From assembly GCF_010183535.1 (NCBI RefSeq), contig NC_071332.1, forward strand, positions 9,610,001-9,674,000: a stretch of DNA of 64,000 nt, given 5' to 3'. Made by a program: the position numbers and the translations under genes. This stretch comes from Caenorhabditis remanei (Eukaryota; Nematoda; Chromadorea; Rhabditida; Rhabditidae). Shown piece by piece: positions 10,570-21,842 of the stretch; positions within the stretch are counted from its first letter, which is position 1; the number at the start of each line of letters is the position of its first letter. The notes under the pieces are model-generated. The model was not told the DNA's origin. It was given only the letters and a program-made list of their open reading frames with translations, and ran no database searches.

Positions 10570-12048
10570 ATGGATATGTCAGAGGTATACTTTGAATTTC
10601 CCTCGACAGGTAATAAAATCGTAGTCTGTTCAGAAAAGTTCTAGAATTACACGTCCTGCAATATGTGTGATATGTGGTCGACAGGCCAATGGATATCATT
10701 ATGATGTTATTGCCTGTAAAGGTTGCAAGACATTCTTTCGACGAATTTATGTTCTCAAACAACAATTGGAATGTAAATTTCACAAAGATTGCTTTAACTT
10801 GAAGACAAGAAGTACGTTTTCTTTTAGAATTCTCAGCAGTCAATTCCGTAATTTCCCTAGGTCAACCATATCTCCGATGTAGATCTTGTCGGTACCAGAA
10901 GTGCATTGACGTTGGAATGAATTCCTCCGCTATCCAAAATTTAGAAGATTCAATCCAACTGTCATATCGAGAAAAAAGAACTGATCAATCAGAAAACATT
11001 AAAACGCTGCACTCAATTGAAATCAAAAATCAAGGAGTAATAGAAATGTTGACCTATTTAGAGTCTAAACTTGAAGAATTTCGAGAGTCTGCATACATTC
11101 CCAAATGGTCATATATCTCTGGATTGGAGGATTTACTTCAAAGTACCTGTAAGCTTAGTTTAGCTGAGAAATATGGGGTGAGTTTGAAGGAATGTGACTG
11201 TTCTGGTTTAAGTTGTTTTCTTTATAGCCTATGCCCGAGTGGACGTTAAAGAAGAATACGAGAACGACAACCACTCGAACTCCAATTAGTGAGAGGGACA
11301 GTAAGACGAGAAACATTCATTCTCCGTACGGTTTATCTTTGAATTCAGTCATTGTTTGATTGTTTCAGAAAAATCTGGTCATTGTGTAACGCATTGATAG
11401 CGACGGAATACATCAAAACCTTTACGTTTTTTCATAAATTATCTGCGAAAGATCAATATACACTGGCTAGATACGCTATACTGACATGTATTAATTTACA
11501 AGTTTCATACTTCTCAATTTGTCACGAATTTGAATGCTGTATTCAACCCGATGGAGCTCAGGAACCTGAGAGAGAGTAATGATAAATGTGTTGCTGTCTT
11601 TCAACCGAAAAGTTTCAGTGAAAAACATTATTCGATGGCTGTTATGTCTATTCATCCTATGATTCGCTGCCAAATACAACTTGTTGAGTACTTGCTGCTG
11701 AAAGCAATTTATGTCTGCAACCCTGGTAAAGATTACCAGTTGAATCAATCGAGTTTGACCAACAAAATTATTTCAGCCGTACCAGAACTATCACAAGATT
11801 CTCAAATTATTCTCTCAAATGAAAGACGTCGTATCGTAAATGTTCTCTTTGATCATTGTCTTCGAAACAGCAAAGCGAATGGTCCTGCACGGTTTTCAGA
11901 ACTTCTTGGGATATTTCATGTCTTGGAAAGACAACAAAAAATGCAAAGAGATTACTATTTGTTGTGCATTGCTCCAATATTACCCAAATCTCTCAAAAAC
12001 CGAATCGGGTTTCTACACGAAATTATGTCATATGAAAGCAAACTTTGA
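10570..12048 (+). CDS. Nuclear hormone receptor, nematode supernumerary type (1 of 3)
   Basis: Seven exons (10570-10584, 10634-10811, 10861-11177, 11228-11325, 11369-11575, 11619-11725, 11777-12048) splice in phase to 397 residues. The DNA-binding domain has two C4 zinc fingers. The first is CVICGRQANGYHYDVIACKG with the divergent nematode P-box CKGCKTFFRR; the second is CKFHKDC...CRSCRYQKCIDVGM. A variable hinge follows, then a ligand-binding domain containing IKTFTFFHKLSAKDQ, the signature helix 3-5 region of nematode receptors (sequence-specific transcription factors of the HNF4-derived expansion). Its two neighbours downstream share intron positions and phases, so the trio arose by tandem duplication. 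The exon at 11228-11325 is less conserved than in the paralogues and rich in T/R. Ligand and targets are unknown. Confidence 0.88.
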
Positions 12049-12244
12049 TTATATATTATTTTCTCATAAGGATTCGAGAGTTCATTGAACGAATAAGTAA
12101 ATTCAAATTACCTTCTATTAATGATATTTCTTCCATTTATTCTATTAGTTTTCTGGCAGTTACATATGATTATAAACCTTTTTAGTTAATGAAATACAAG
12201 TTGTAGTAGAGAGCAGAGTTGAGCGGAATGCGATTTTTGAAATT

Positions 12245-12426
12245 GCGGAAGGCGGAAGGCGGAAAGCGGAATAAGAAATTTTTGGGCGGAAGGCGGAAAG
12301 CGGAAGACGGAATTCTAAAAAATTCGGCGGAAAGCGGAAGGCGGAAGGCGGAAGCAAAAATTTTTTGGCGGAAGGCGGAAGGCGGAAAGCGGAATGAAAA
12401 AAAGGCCAAATGGCGGAAGGCGGAAT
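12245..12426 (+). repeat. GGCGGAA minisatellite array, left
   Basis: Degenerate 7-bp units GGCGGAA and GCGGAAA repeat in runs of two to four, separated by short A/T-rich spacers (for example AAATTTTTG, AAAAATTC). The array sits inside the hAT-like element next to its left end. Confidence 0.85.
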
Positions 12427-12596
12427 ACAATTTCGTTTTTAAGAAGACTATTTTGGCCTTATTTTGTTGTAAAAAGCACTTGAAATGGTTAAATTTTGTT
12501 TTTTTCGGTAAAAACTGATAGTCTTGCTGCGAAAAAACGTAAAAAATATCAGTAAATTGGAGTAGGCAAACATATTTTTCAATCTGATATTCTCTA

Positions 12597-12780
12597 GGCG
12601 GGAGGCGGAAAAAATCATAAAATAGCGGAAGGCGGAAGGCGGAAAGCGGAAATAGGAAAATTTTTTGGCGGAAAGCGGAAGGCGGAAGGCGGAATAAAAA
12701 AATTTCGGCGGAAAGCGGAAAGCGGAAGGCGGAAAGAAAAAAGTGGCGGAAAGCGGAAGGCGGAAGGCGGAAGGCGGAAT
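12597..12780 (+). repeat. GGCGGAA minisatellite array, right
   Basis: A second array of the same GGCGGAA/GCGGAAA units with A-rich spacers runs into the right inverted end of the hAT-like element. It is in the same orientation as the left array, so the arrays are direct, not mirror-image, copies. Confidence 0.85.
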
Positions 12781-13089
12781 TCCGCTCAACTCTGGTAGAG
12801 AGTGAAAATTACAATCTAACTGATGGATCCCGTAACCAAATTATTTGTTGTATCTTGTTTAATGAATATTCGGTAAGACTAGACTACCTTTTCCGACTTG
12901 TGATCTATGTTCTTATATCAACCTCCCAATACGATTCCTCCTAATTCGGCAGTTTCAAAGATCTGTTTCAGTTACACGGCCGTTCTGATTTATATTTTAT
13001 TCTTCAGTTATTTCTTTTTGCTATATGCAACAACCTAGTATATCCAATTCAACCACCAATGAAAAAGCCGGATCTCGGTCAGAACTAGT

Positions 13090-14544
13090 ATGTTTTCATG
13101 TGTTCTTTTGTATGGTCCGTCCGATTGTAAAATTTGTCTTCGTCCTGCACACGGACACCATTGCGGCGTTGCTTCTTGTAAGGGATGCAAAACATTTTTC
13201 CGCAGGATGTGCGTGTCGACTTCTGAATTCACTTGTAAATTGAATAACGATTGTTTCGATCATTTTAAAAGAGGTACTAATTATTTGAAATTAAGATTAG
13301 ATTTACGTTTCTATTTCAGATCAATTTCAATTACGATGTCAAGCCTGTAGATATAAAAAATGCATCGATGTTGGAATGAATCCGCTTGCATTGGAATTAA
13401 AAAAAGGAGAAGACGAATCTCCGAATTACAAGAAACTTGTAAAAGTAGAAAATAGAAATGTTCAAAACCATACGATAACAATTATCAAATCAAAAGAAAC
13501 CCTAGCAAAAAATGTTGTCGAAATGCTGACTTATCTAGAGTTGAAGTTGAACCAACTTCGGATGTCAGCTTACAATCCAACGTTCCCAGAATACATGAAG
13601 AGCTCAGAAGAACTTATTACTCGTGGAAATCCGTTCGGGTTAGCTGACGAACTTGGGGTGAGGATCGACAAAAATTACCAATAGTTTCTAGTTTTGACAA
13701 TATTTCAGCCAATGAAGGGATGGCCGATAAACGAGCTCAAGAACCTTCCAAAAGTATCAAGAATGAGATGTATTCCTGATTTGGAACTAATTTTGAGTGA
13801 TAAAGAAACTTTTCCAGTTATTCCTGTAGCAAATGAGTGAGTCCGTTGTTCTAATGCAAACTCTGAAATTGAAAATTTTTAAAGAAAAATGTGGATGTTT
13901 TTCAATATGGCAACAACAATTGAGTACGCAAAAACGTTCACTTTCTTTCAGAAATTAGATTTGAAAGATCAAGTTGTTTTGATAGGACATGTCACATTAA
14001 TCTGTATGAATCTTCATAATTCTTATTTTGCGGTTTCGCAAAAAATACAGAAATGCATGCAACCAGATGGTACCGAGGACCCTCAAAATGAGTAGGGGCA
14101 ATCTAGAGAAAGTTAATCAAAGGATTTCCTTTGCAGCGAATATCATTTCCCAGTTTTTTCAATGTCACTTGCGCCCTTGATCCGATGTAACATCCAAGAG
14201 ACTGAGTACATGGTACTGAAAGCTATATGTCTCTGCAATCCAAGTCAGTTGATTAGTTATTCCAAACTCCCTTCAAAAATCTGTTTTCAGCAATACACGG
14301 ACTCTCTGAGCACGCTCAGTCTATAATTTCTAAGGAGAGGCAACAATTTTCAAACGTTTTGCTGGATTATTGTTTGAGAAACCGAAGAGATGGCCCGAGT
14401 AGATTTGCGGAGCTAATTGGAATCATACCATTATTAGTGCATCAACAAAGACTTCAGAAAGATATTCATATTTATCACATTGCACCAATTATATCCACGT
14501 TTCCTCATGTTATTCAATTTTTGGATGATATTATGCATGCATAA
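13090..14544 (+). CDS. Nuclear hormone receptor, nematode supernumerary type (2 of 3)
   Basis: Six exons (13090-13273, 13320-13657, 13709-13836, 13885-14091, 14137-14243, 14291-14544) splice in phase to 405 residues. The DNA-binding domain reads CKICLRPAHGHHCGVASCKG with P-box CKGCKTFFRR, then a second finger CKLNNDC...CQACRYKKCIDVGM. The ligand-binding domain includes GPMKGWPINEL, IEYAKTFTFFQKLDLKDQ and the downstream CMQPDGTEDP segment conserved in all three tandem copies. The start is uncertain. The ATG at 13090 is in frame with the zinc fingers, but an ATG at 13025 opens a different, overlapping frame (to 13243), and no canonical splice joins it to the DNA-binding domain. A polyA hexamer is at 14551-14556. 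It is a transcription factor of unknown ligand. Confidence 0.87.
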
Positions 14545-14833
14545 TGAACAAATAAAGTTAAAATCAATATGACAAAAATTCAGGAAAAGCGGGAGAAAGG
14601 TTATCAGCTTAATAAAGTATAATTTTGTGTAAACTACGAATTACATTTGTCGCCTATACAAGGACATCACAATGTTCATTATTCGCCGACCAAGGCCATC
14701 TGTACATTAAAGAAACCTTACAATTTGACCTTTTAATTGTTACCTGTTTTATGATTTCATAGATAGTTGTCTCCTGCCAGACTGCCGGTTTTCAAGATTC
14801 ATCGAAGAAATCTGATCCAACGATTTACTTACA

Positions 14834-16328
14834 ATGTCACTTTCCGCTAACTATCTTACTCCATCTAGTTCTTTATCGATAACGGACCGACCTGCGAAAT
14901 GTATGATTTGTGACCGTCCTGCACATGGTTTTCACTGCGATGTGGCCACATGTAAGGGTTGTAAAACGTTCTTCCGTCGACAGCTGTTATCTGAAAGAGA
15001 AGTCATTTGCAATTTGAACAAAGATTGTTACGATCTGAAAAAGAGAAGTGAGTAATTCATTTTTTCGTTTATTCAAGCAACTAACAATTCATTTCATAGG
15101 AACACCACTCTTTCGATGCCAGGCTTGTCGATTTGAAAAATGTTTTTTTGTGGGAATGAACCCATCATTGTTGGTTTTACGATGTTCATCACCTCCTGGT
15201 CCCATCATAAACCATTCCATGAGACGAATAATATCAACTGAAACTACTTTACCAGACGTCATCGAATGGTTGACTCATTTAGAATTAAAAGTAGAAAACT
15301 TCCGGAGATCAGCATACAATCCCAATTGGCAAGAGATCCGGAAAGTTGAAGACCTGCTAAAGAACACAAATAAATTGAGTCTAGCAGATAGCTATGGGGT
15401 ATGACATTCCAGTATAAAAACGATAATGCTTCAGAAACTTTCAGCCTTTTCCTGGTTGGCCCGTTCAATGTGATCCCGCCTTAAAAGTTCAAAACAATTA
15501 TTTTCAATATTTCTCGCCAGACAGGTGTTACTATCATGAATGAGTGTCCCTTATTATCAATTTTTTCAGAAAACACTGGTGGTTTTTCAACCTGCTCACT
15601 ATTGTTGAAAATATCAAAGCATTCTCAATCTTTCAACAATTGGATCTCTGGGATCAGCTGATATTAATTAGACACGTGTCAGTCGGACTGACGACGTTTC
15701 ATATCAGTTACTTCACTGTTAGCAATACATTCCAGCTTATCACGCAGCCAGATGGATCACAACACCCACACAGATCGTATGTTTAATGTAATACTTCCTG
15801 TTCGATAAGGCTCATATTTAGAGAGGAGGGCTACCAAACAGTTTCTTCACTTATTGGTCCATTATATCGCATTGGAATTCAACACGAAGAGTACTTATTA
15901 CTGAAGGCAATATGTATATGTAATCCAGGTGAATTTTTAGTTTTGTGAAATAACAGCTCAAATGTTAAAGCATGTCAACGTCACATGCTTCATGTAAACA
16001 ATCACTTGAAAATAGAATAATTAATACTTTAAGTGTACTTCCTGTTGAATGAAACCAATAATTATTTACAGCGATTCCTGATCTCTCAAAATCTGCTCAA
16101 GTTCTAATTGACAAGGAGCGATGTCTGTTTTCCAAGATTCTACTTGATTATTGTCTCAGAAAAAGAAATGACGGCCCAAGCAGATACGTGGAACTCATTG
16201 GAATTCTGGAACTTGTCGAGATCCAACAGAAGAAATTGAGAGATATTTATTTGTTTTCGTTTGGTCCCGTGTTAGCTAAACTCCCCAAACAGTACACAAT
16301 TAGTTTGATTGAAGATGTTTTTGTGTAA
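14834..16328 (+). CDS. Nuclear hormone receptor, nematode supernumerary type (3 of 3)
   Basis: Six exons (14834-15047, 15100-15398, 15445-15524, 15570-15776, 15822-15928, 16072-16328) splice in phase to 387 residues. DNA-binding domain: CMICDRPAHGFHCDVATCKG with P-box CKGCKTFFRRQ, then CNLNKDC...CQACRFEKCFFVGM. Hinge and ligand-binding domain follow, with GPFPGWPVQ, IVENIKAFSIFQQLDLWDQ and TQPDGSQHP matching its two upstream neighbours. The third exon is short (80 bp) because the donor falls at 15525; reading on to the next GT would meet a stop. PolyA hexamer at 16371-16376. Likely a nuclear transcription factor from the lineage-specific expansion; ligand unknown. Confidence 0.87.
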
Positions 16329-16882
16329 TTTTATCATCAATTCTATTGCATTTCTAATCCGAGTCACTTAAATAAATTCCAATTACTTTTCCTTCTTCAC
16401 TTTTTCGATTTTTCTTCACTATTGCATTGATTTATTACTCCCCAAATCTTGTTGATTCCATTCATAAACTAAAAAAAACTTGCATTCCTAGTAATCTCAA
16501 GAACATAATTTATCTGCAGATTCGTCAGATTTCATTCAGACAAAACACACAACGGAATAACGAGAAACGAGAGAACGGACACTGATAATTTGTTATTTTT
16601 CTCATGTCAAGTATGAGAAAACAAAAGAAAAACGACGAAATACTCGAAATCGAACCGAATAATTGAAAAGACTAGTAATTTATTTTCTTATTTCCTTTTC
16701 TCTCTTTAAATATCCTTTTGATAAGGAAATATTGGCCAGTCTGGTTTTGTAATCTAATTTTTCGGGCGGATACCTTGTGAAGAGAGAGTTGGTAGACGAG
16801 ACTTTTTCATTTGTGTGCATTTATGCTGCTCGTTTTTTGGTTCTGATTGAGACTTCATTCCCTCTTTTCGTTAGTAATTGGG
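16329..16882. other. Spacer, upstream region of srx gene
   Basis: Contains the AATAAA of the third nuclear receptor (16371-16376) and about 500 bp of AT-rich upstream sequence for the srx receptor. No coding or RNA feature seen. Confidence 0.4.
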
Positions 16883-19149
16883 ATGCTCGAACTTTCATTT
16901 TTTGCGGCCCTTTTGCTAGGAATGGTAAGATTTCCCGGATCTCCTGACTCTAAACATAACAAAACTTTTCAGATAAGCCTCCCTGGTTTCCTTATAAATA
17001 TCTATGTGTTTGTCAAACTTTCAACCAAAAAGATTCAATTCAGTGGATTCCACAAACTATGCATCACAAAAGCTGTTCCAAATTCAATAGTCTGCTTGAC
17101 ATTTCTAGGTTGGTCAACTCCATTATGTGCAATGTAAGTGAAGACTTCTTTTTTTGTATCAGAAAACGGGCTTGAAGATTACCAACTTTCAATAATTTCA
17201 GACATCCGACGTATGCAACGATTCCCAGATACGTGAATGTTGGGTTTGGGCAAGTTGCGGGATGGGGAGCCTATATTCTGGGTACGTCTTTCTTTTCAAA
17301 TCTTGAAATTTTAAATATGTCAGCAACTCTGAAACTTTCTTCCATAAATCTTCTCCGAGTGGTGAATCGGTTAAGTCTTTTAGATGACACTTCAATCAAA
17401 AAAATGATGTGAAAACAAGAGTAAAACGACTATGAGCAATATAACATGATTTGTGAATCTCGTTTGATTACAGAAGAAATGAGTAACTTCATTGACAATA
17501 GGGAATTTACATAGATTGCTGATTCACATTTGTTATTCCTGCTTAGAAATTGACGTTTCCACATGAAAAAAAAGTTATCCAGAAATTAGATGTCTGAAAT
17601 CAGATTAGAGTCTATGAGCCATGAACAAAAAATATTAAAAAAGCTGCTCAGGTTTTGAAATTAACTCTCTTTTTTGTGAAATTTGAATATCTAAAAAAAT
17701 TCTTCTACAAACCGCCCAAACTTCATATTTTGAACCCCATGAACCCGATCCAACTGAACCTAATAGCAATATTCCAGGTCCACTTCTCCAGGTATGCATG
17801 TCGTTCAATCGGTTTTATGTTCTATACTTCCCAGTTTCCTCTATGAAAGTATCTAATTTTCCGATCACAAACATTGCTATAATTATAGCTTTGTGCATTG
17901 CTGTTATATACACTGCAATTGGTTTTCCAGGTGAGATACTTTGGCTCAAACATCATCAAAAATTGTGATCTCCGAATATAGGAAATCGAAAAAGTTATAA
18001 CAGAGATTCGGGAATCGAGTTACAGAAACTAAATCAAAAAGTTTCTTTGAAGTTTGTTGAGCAGTATGATTGTACTGGAAACTCTGAAAAACATATAGAT
18101 AGAGATACTGAGAGACAAATCCAACAGAAAAAACATCAACCAATTTTCCAGAAGAGTGTGGATTTGTCTTCGACCCAGACATACTTTCATGGCGGCCTGA
18201 GGATTTTGAATGTGCTGCGTGGTTGGCTGATTTCATTTTCTACTCAATTCTTGGCCTATCAATCACCTCCAATTCACTCAACTTCGCCACTTTCTTGAAA
18301 CTAGTTTCTAGTCGGGTGAGTCTGAAGCATATGACTTCTGACAGGAAGTGATATCAAGAAGAATTGGAAAATAGAATATCAGAAATATTGTTTGCATTCA
18401 GGTAGAAGGAGTTTCCTCTGGAGTGAGCTTAAGCAGAAGGAGGAGAAGGATCAGTATGTATATCCAGGTTAGTTACGTTTTGTTTATAACATCAAAGTGA
18501 CTACTGTAGTCCGAGTACATGTTCCGGAACACCGTGTGACAATTGAGAAAAATAACTAGATCATAGTATATGCAGTTCACCATAACAATTCTTGGAGTGA
18601 TATGAGTTTCCCCAAAGTTCTACCCCACAGGACATTATACTTTGTTATAAATGAACAATATGCGAATTTCATAGGCAGTATTGTCTTTCTAATTTCTTTC
18701 GACTTTGTTTGTTTACATTTATTATCAAAATTAGTATTCTTTGAACATATTATCAAAACTAGAAAGCGGTAAAAATAAGTTCCTCTTGCCTTCCTTTTCC
18801 TTGAAATCACCCCATATATTTTTTGATTTTCCAGAGTGTAATGCAGGACACACTTCATTTGATCGACATGATCAACTGCACAATACTCTTCAAACTCAAT
18901 TCAGCAATATGGTATCAGTTCGTTTTTCTTTCCGTCAGTTTTCTTTCAATTCACGCGCTTGATGGGTGAGTGGACGTTGGACATGGTTGATAACAGTTTC
19001 CGGGAAAAATGATTTTCAGAAGCGTCATGTTATATTTTCATACGGAAATTCATCCGCAATGGTGTTTGAAGATGGTGAAACCGAATACAAGAACAGGAAC
19101 GGTATTTGTGCATCGTTCAAAAATATCTTCATTTCATCCATCTGCATAG
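16883..19149 (+). CDS. Serpentine chemoreceptor, srx class
   Basis: Eight exons (16883-16924, 16973-17133, 17202-17281, 17778-17930, 18152-18315, 18402-18467, 18835-18965, 19020-19149) splice in phase to 308 residues. The srx signature is strong: TM1 with SLPGFLINIYVFVKL, then FSGFHKLCITKAVPNSIVCL, FGQVAGWGAYILGPLLQVCM and SFNRFYVLYFP after TM3. These are followed by CGFVFDPDILSWRPEDFEC in the second extracellular loop, SNSLNFATFLKL, the arginine-rich third loop SRRRRRISMYIQS, VMQDTLHLIDMINC, and LSIHALDG in TM7. Srx proteins are Srg-superfamily GPCRs of chemosensory neurons. Introns 4, 5 and 7 are unusually long (496, 221 and 367 bp) compared with neighbours; I saw no embedded gene. Confidence 0.9.
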
Positions 19150-19670
19150 ATTCAATTATAATGATGTCATACCAAATCTGATGGTGCTTCCTTCGTTAAT
19201 TCATTTTATTATTGCTCGTATGGGTTGATTATTTTTGCTCAAAGCTTTATTCAAAGAAGAAAAATTAGAAAAATGAAAGCTTTGGTGGGATTTTTTGTTG
19301 TTTTTTTTCCGGTTGTGTAAAAATGACAAGGATGGAATTAATAAGGAAAGGAAGAAGAAAAAAGTAGATGACAGAGATTGAAATAAAAACATAGAATTGA
19401 AACCGTAATTCCCAGAAGCTGCTGAAGAAAAAAAGAGATTCTCTATGCCTAGATTTATTAGGATTCCATGAATTGGAGCTTTGAATTTGGAATTCACACC
19501 GGAAAATTGGGAACAAAAATAATGAGTAGAAAGTTTCAAAGGGTCTGAAAAAGAGATCATATTGAAGCATACAAAAGCATTGCGAGCAGAGCTTTGAACG
19601 GAGTCAATTGGACTGAGAAAAAAGAGATGAAGAAAGAAATTATCGGTGCCTAATGAAGAAATGACGTCAT
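19150..19670. other. Convergent 3' spacer
   Basis: About 520 bp between the srx stop (+) and the IRF2BP-like stop (-). It holds both 3' UTRs and an A-rich stretch. The 100-119-codon minus frames here lack splice context or domains and are not called. Confidence 0.45.
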
Positions 19671-21842
19671 CTAGTTTTGTGGTGACGTGGCAGCAGAATT
19701 AGAGGAAGCTGCGGAGGTTGTCGTGGATGCTGGAGATGTTTGGTTGTTTCCGTTCTGAAAATATTGTTTTTGAATGAAGAAATAGTACTTTTCCTGAATT
19801 GAAACATGCTCTGTTGTGAATGTTAGTTGGGACTTACAAACGAAGAAGAAGAGGAAGAAGATGATGAATTTGTGTTAATCGAGGTTCTGGTGAGTGAACG
19901 TTGGGCTCGTTGAGCATGCTGTCTCCGTCTCAACTGAAACCAAGTAAAAAGTGCAAGTGATGATAGATTGATAGTACAAACAAACACACAAAACAAAAGT
20001 GTCATTGAATTACACGTGATAGCGATTAGAAGAATGATCATTAACAAATATTTTGAAAAAATAACTACCAACCTGGGCAGCTGCAGCGGCGGCAAGAGTG
20101 GCTGAGTTGGCTCCCATTGGTGGAGCAAGTCCATGAGCCTCACGAGTCTTCTTGAAGTCATCGTACTCGTCTCCGAGGATTTGTGCGATCTCTCCTTGCA
20201 TGAATGCCCATGGCATTGCAGCTCCGACTAGTGGACACTTGTCTCCGGACGGACAGTACATATCAGTGCTTCTACATTGATCCTTGATACTGCTCCGCGA
20301 GCACGGGAAACAGAATTTGTGCATATTGACACTTGGACATTGTACGAAGTGTGTATCTTCAAGACGTTCGTTGCAGATTGTGCATCTTAAGATTCTCTCA
20401 ATTGGAGCTACTGCTCTACGATCTTTTGTTCCCGGATGTTCCGGTGAATGGGTGGAAGTTGGCGAGGCAGTCGTCGTTTGGGCATCACCTGAAAAAGGGT
20501 AGATGATGATGATGAGAGGATGATGACCCTGGGTGCCAGGCGCCGCCATAGACAACTACACTACCATCTATTTCTAAAACCGGTTCCGTTTTTTCTCCCA
20601 ATGTTGACCCCATATCTAGCCCTTTATTTCTCTCGAGGTCACTCATTCTACTCTCTACTATTCTTCTAATTCTTCTGAATTCGGCTGGTTTTTGTCGGGG
20701 GTCTATCGGGTGTTACGCAATTCGAGAGGAGGCGAAGAGACACGGGCTAATCGCAGAGAGAAGATAGAAAGATGAAGGGGCACCACTACTTTACGCAACA
20801 ACCGGTTTTCTAGGACGATGTCAACTTTTTTATTAATTTCTACCCTAGTACTGACAACGCCTACATACCTCGTTGAACTTTTCCGTATATCTCGGGTTTC
20901 TGTTCTTCATCAGATTCTCGTTTTCTTGGGTTGGTTGGATATGTTGTGGTCTGTGGCATGATGCTCATCATGAATGGAGCCAAGAGATGGGGATTATGGG
21001 CACCCAAGCTTCGGAGGGATTGCTGAATGAGGTCATCAACAGCACGTGGATTTGATTGTGTCATCTGGAGAAGTCTCTGATGAGCCAATGCTTGCTCCAA
21101 GTTGTTCATAGTAGGAACTTGGAAAGGAGATGTTGGGAGAGCAGGTGGCTGAGGAGTTCTCTGAGGACTTATCCTTCCGACACCATTCTGTGTAGAGACT
21201 GGAACCGATTGAATGGATAGCTGTGCTGATGGATGGGAGTTTTTGGCATTCGTTGGATCAGTGATACCGACTCCTTGTAGTTTCTTTTGTTGACGTGTTT
21301 CTTCAAGGACGAGTTCAATTCTAAAAAAGGAGAAAGTTAAAAGTCTTATCAGAAAGGTGTCATTTACTTTTGGTTTTGGTCAACTTGTGACCTGTGCGAA
21401 AGTTATGAAATTGAAATTGAGAGATAGATTTCAAAATGAAATGAAATGATCTATTTCTTCTCAACTTTACATCATCTTAACTTCTCACTCACCTATCTGA
21501 TCCTTCATAATTTACACATCCTCTACAAACTGGCTCAATATAATCATTGATAATAGCCCACGGCCAGCGTGGTAGATCACAAAGGTAGCATTGTTGCCTT
21601 GGTACTTTATCACTCGAATTGTTATTTGACTTCATTCCAGCTGGAGTTGCATTCAGAAGCGACACAGTTCCATTGGTAGTGGTCATCGAGACGGCGTTGG
21701 GTGCCGCTAGCATCTGGATAGATAATGAATTGTAGTCAACAGAGTTACTGTTATTATTGTTGGTATTGATGACAGTAGAAGGTTGAGGAGAAATGGACAT
21801 AGTAGCCTGTAGAAGTGCTGCTGACTCGGCGAACGAGTTCAT
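19671..21842 (-). CDS. IRF-2-binding-protein family zinc finger/RING coregulator
   Basis: Five exons on the minus strand (21493-21842, 20869-21320, 20073-20488, 19838-19933, 19671-19754) splice in phase to 465 residues. Residues ~90-125 hold the IRF2BP N-terminal zinc finger: [16 protein letters not shown], then [20 protein letters not shown], nearly matching vertebrate IRF2BP1/2/L. A Q/P/S-rich linker with NPRKRES (a likely nuclear localisation signal) follows. The C-terminal RING (residues ~310-390) reads [20 protein letters not shown], then HKFCFPCSR and [11 protein letters not shown]. Family members are nuclear transcriptional corepressors, and some have E3 ligase activity. The tail after the RING is Ala-, Arg- and Ser-rich. 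The vertebrate proteins are longer, mainly in the linker. It has a very long upstream region, which suggests complex regulation. Confidence 0.92.
20549..20549 (-). other. Candidate internal start giving a RING-only isoform
   Basis: In intron 2 of the IRF2BP-like gene, the ATG whose first base is 20549 reads [12 protein letters not shown] and then runs without a stop across the exon 3 acceptor, in the same frame as exon 3. An alternative promoter here would give a short protein with only the RING half. There is no transcript evidence in sequence alone. Confidence 0.3.

Larger units (their letters stand above)
12214..12794. mobile_element. Non-autonomous hAT-like element with internal minisatellites
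   Basis: The ends are a perfect 16-bp terminal inverted repeat (CAGAGTTGAGCGGAAT at 12214-12229; reverse complement at 12779-12794). They are flanked by an exact 8-bp direct repeat GTAGAGAG (12206-12213 and 12795-12802). An 8-bp target duplication with CAG-starting TIRs is the hAT superfamily pattern. There is no transposase frame that makes sense; open frames inside are products of the repeats. The interior is two GGCGGAA minisatellite arrays around about 170 bp of unique AT-rich sequence. It lies 165 bp downstream of the first nuclear receptor stop. It is a MITE-like passenger needing a transposase from elsewhere. Confidence 0.8.

Noticed and set aside
12245..12780. CRISPR-like array
   Set aside because: Units are 7 bp and degenerate without unique spacers of constant length, and this is a eukaryotic nuclear sequence.
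12160..12789. Several open frames rich in PSAFR-type repeats on the minus strand
   Set aside because: They are translations of the GGCGGAA minisatellites in the hAT-like element, not genes.
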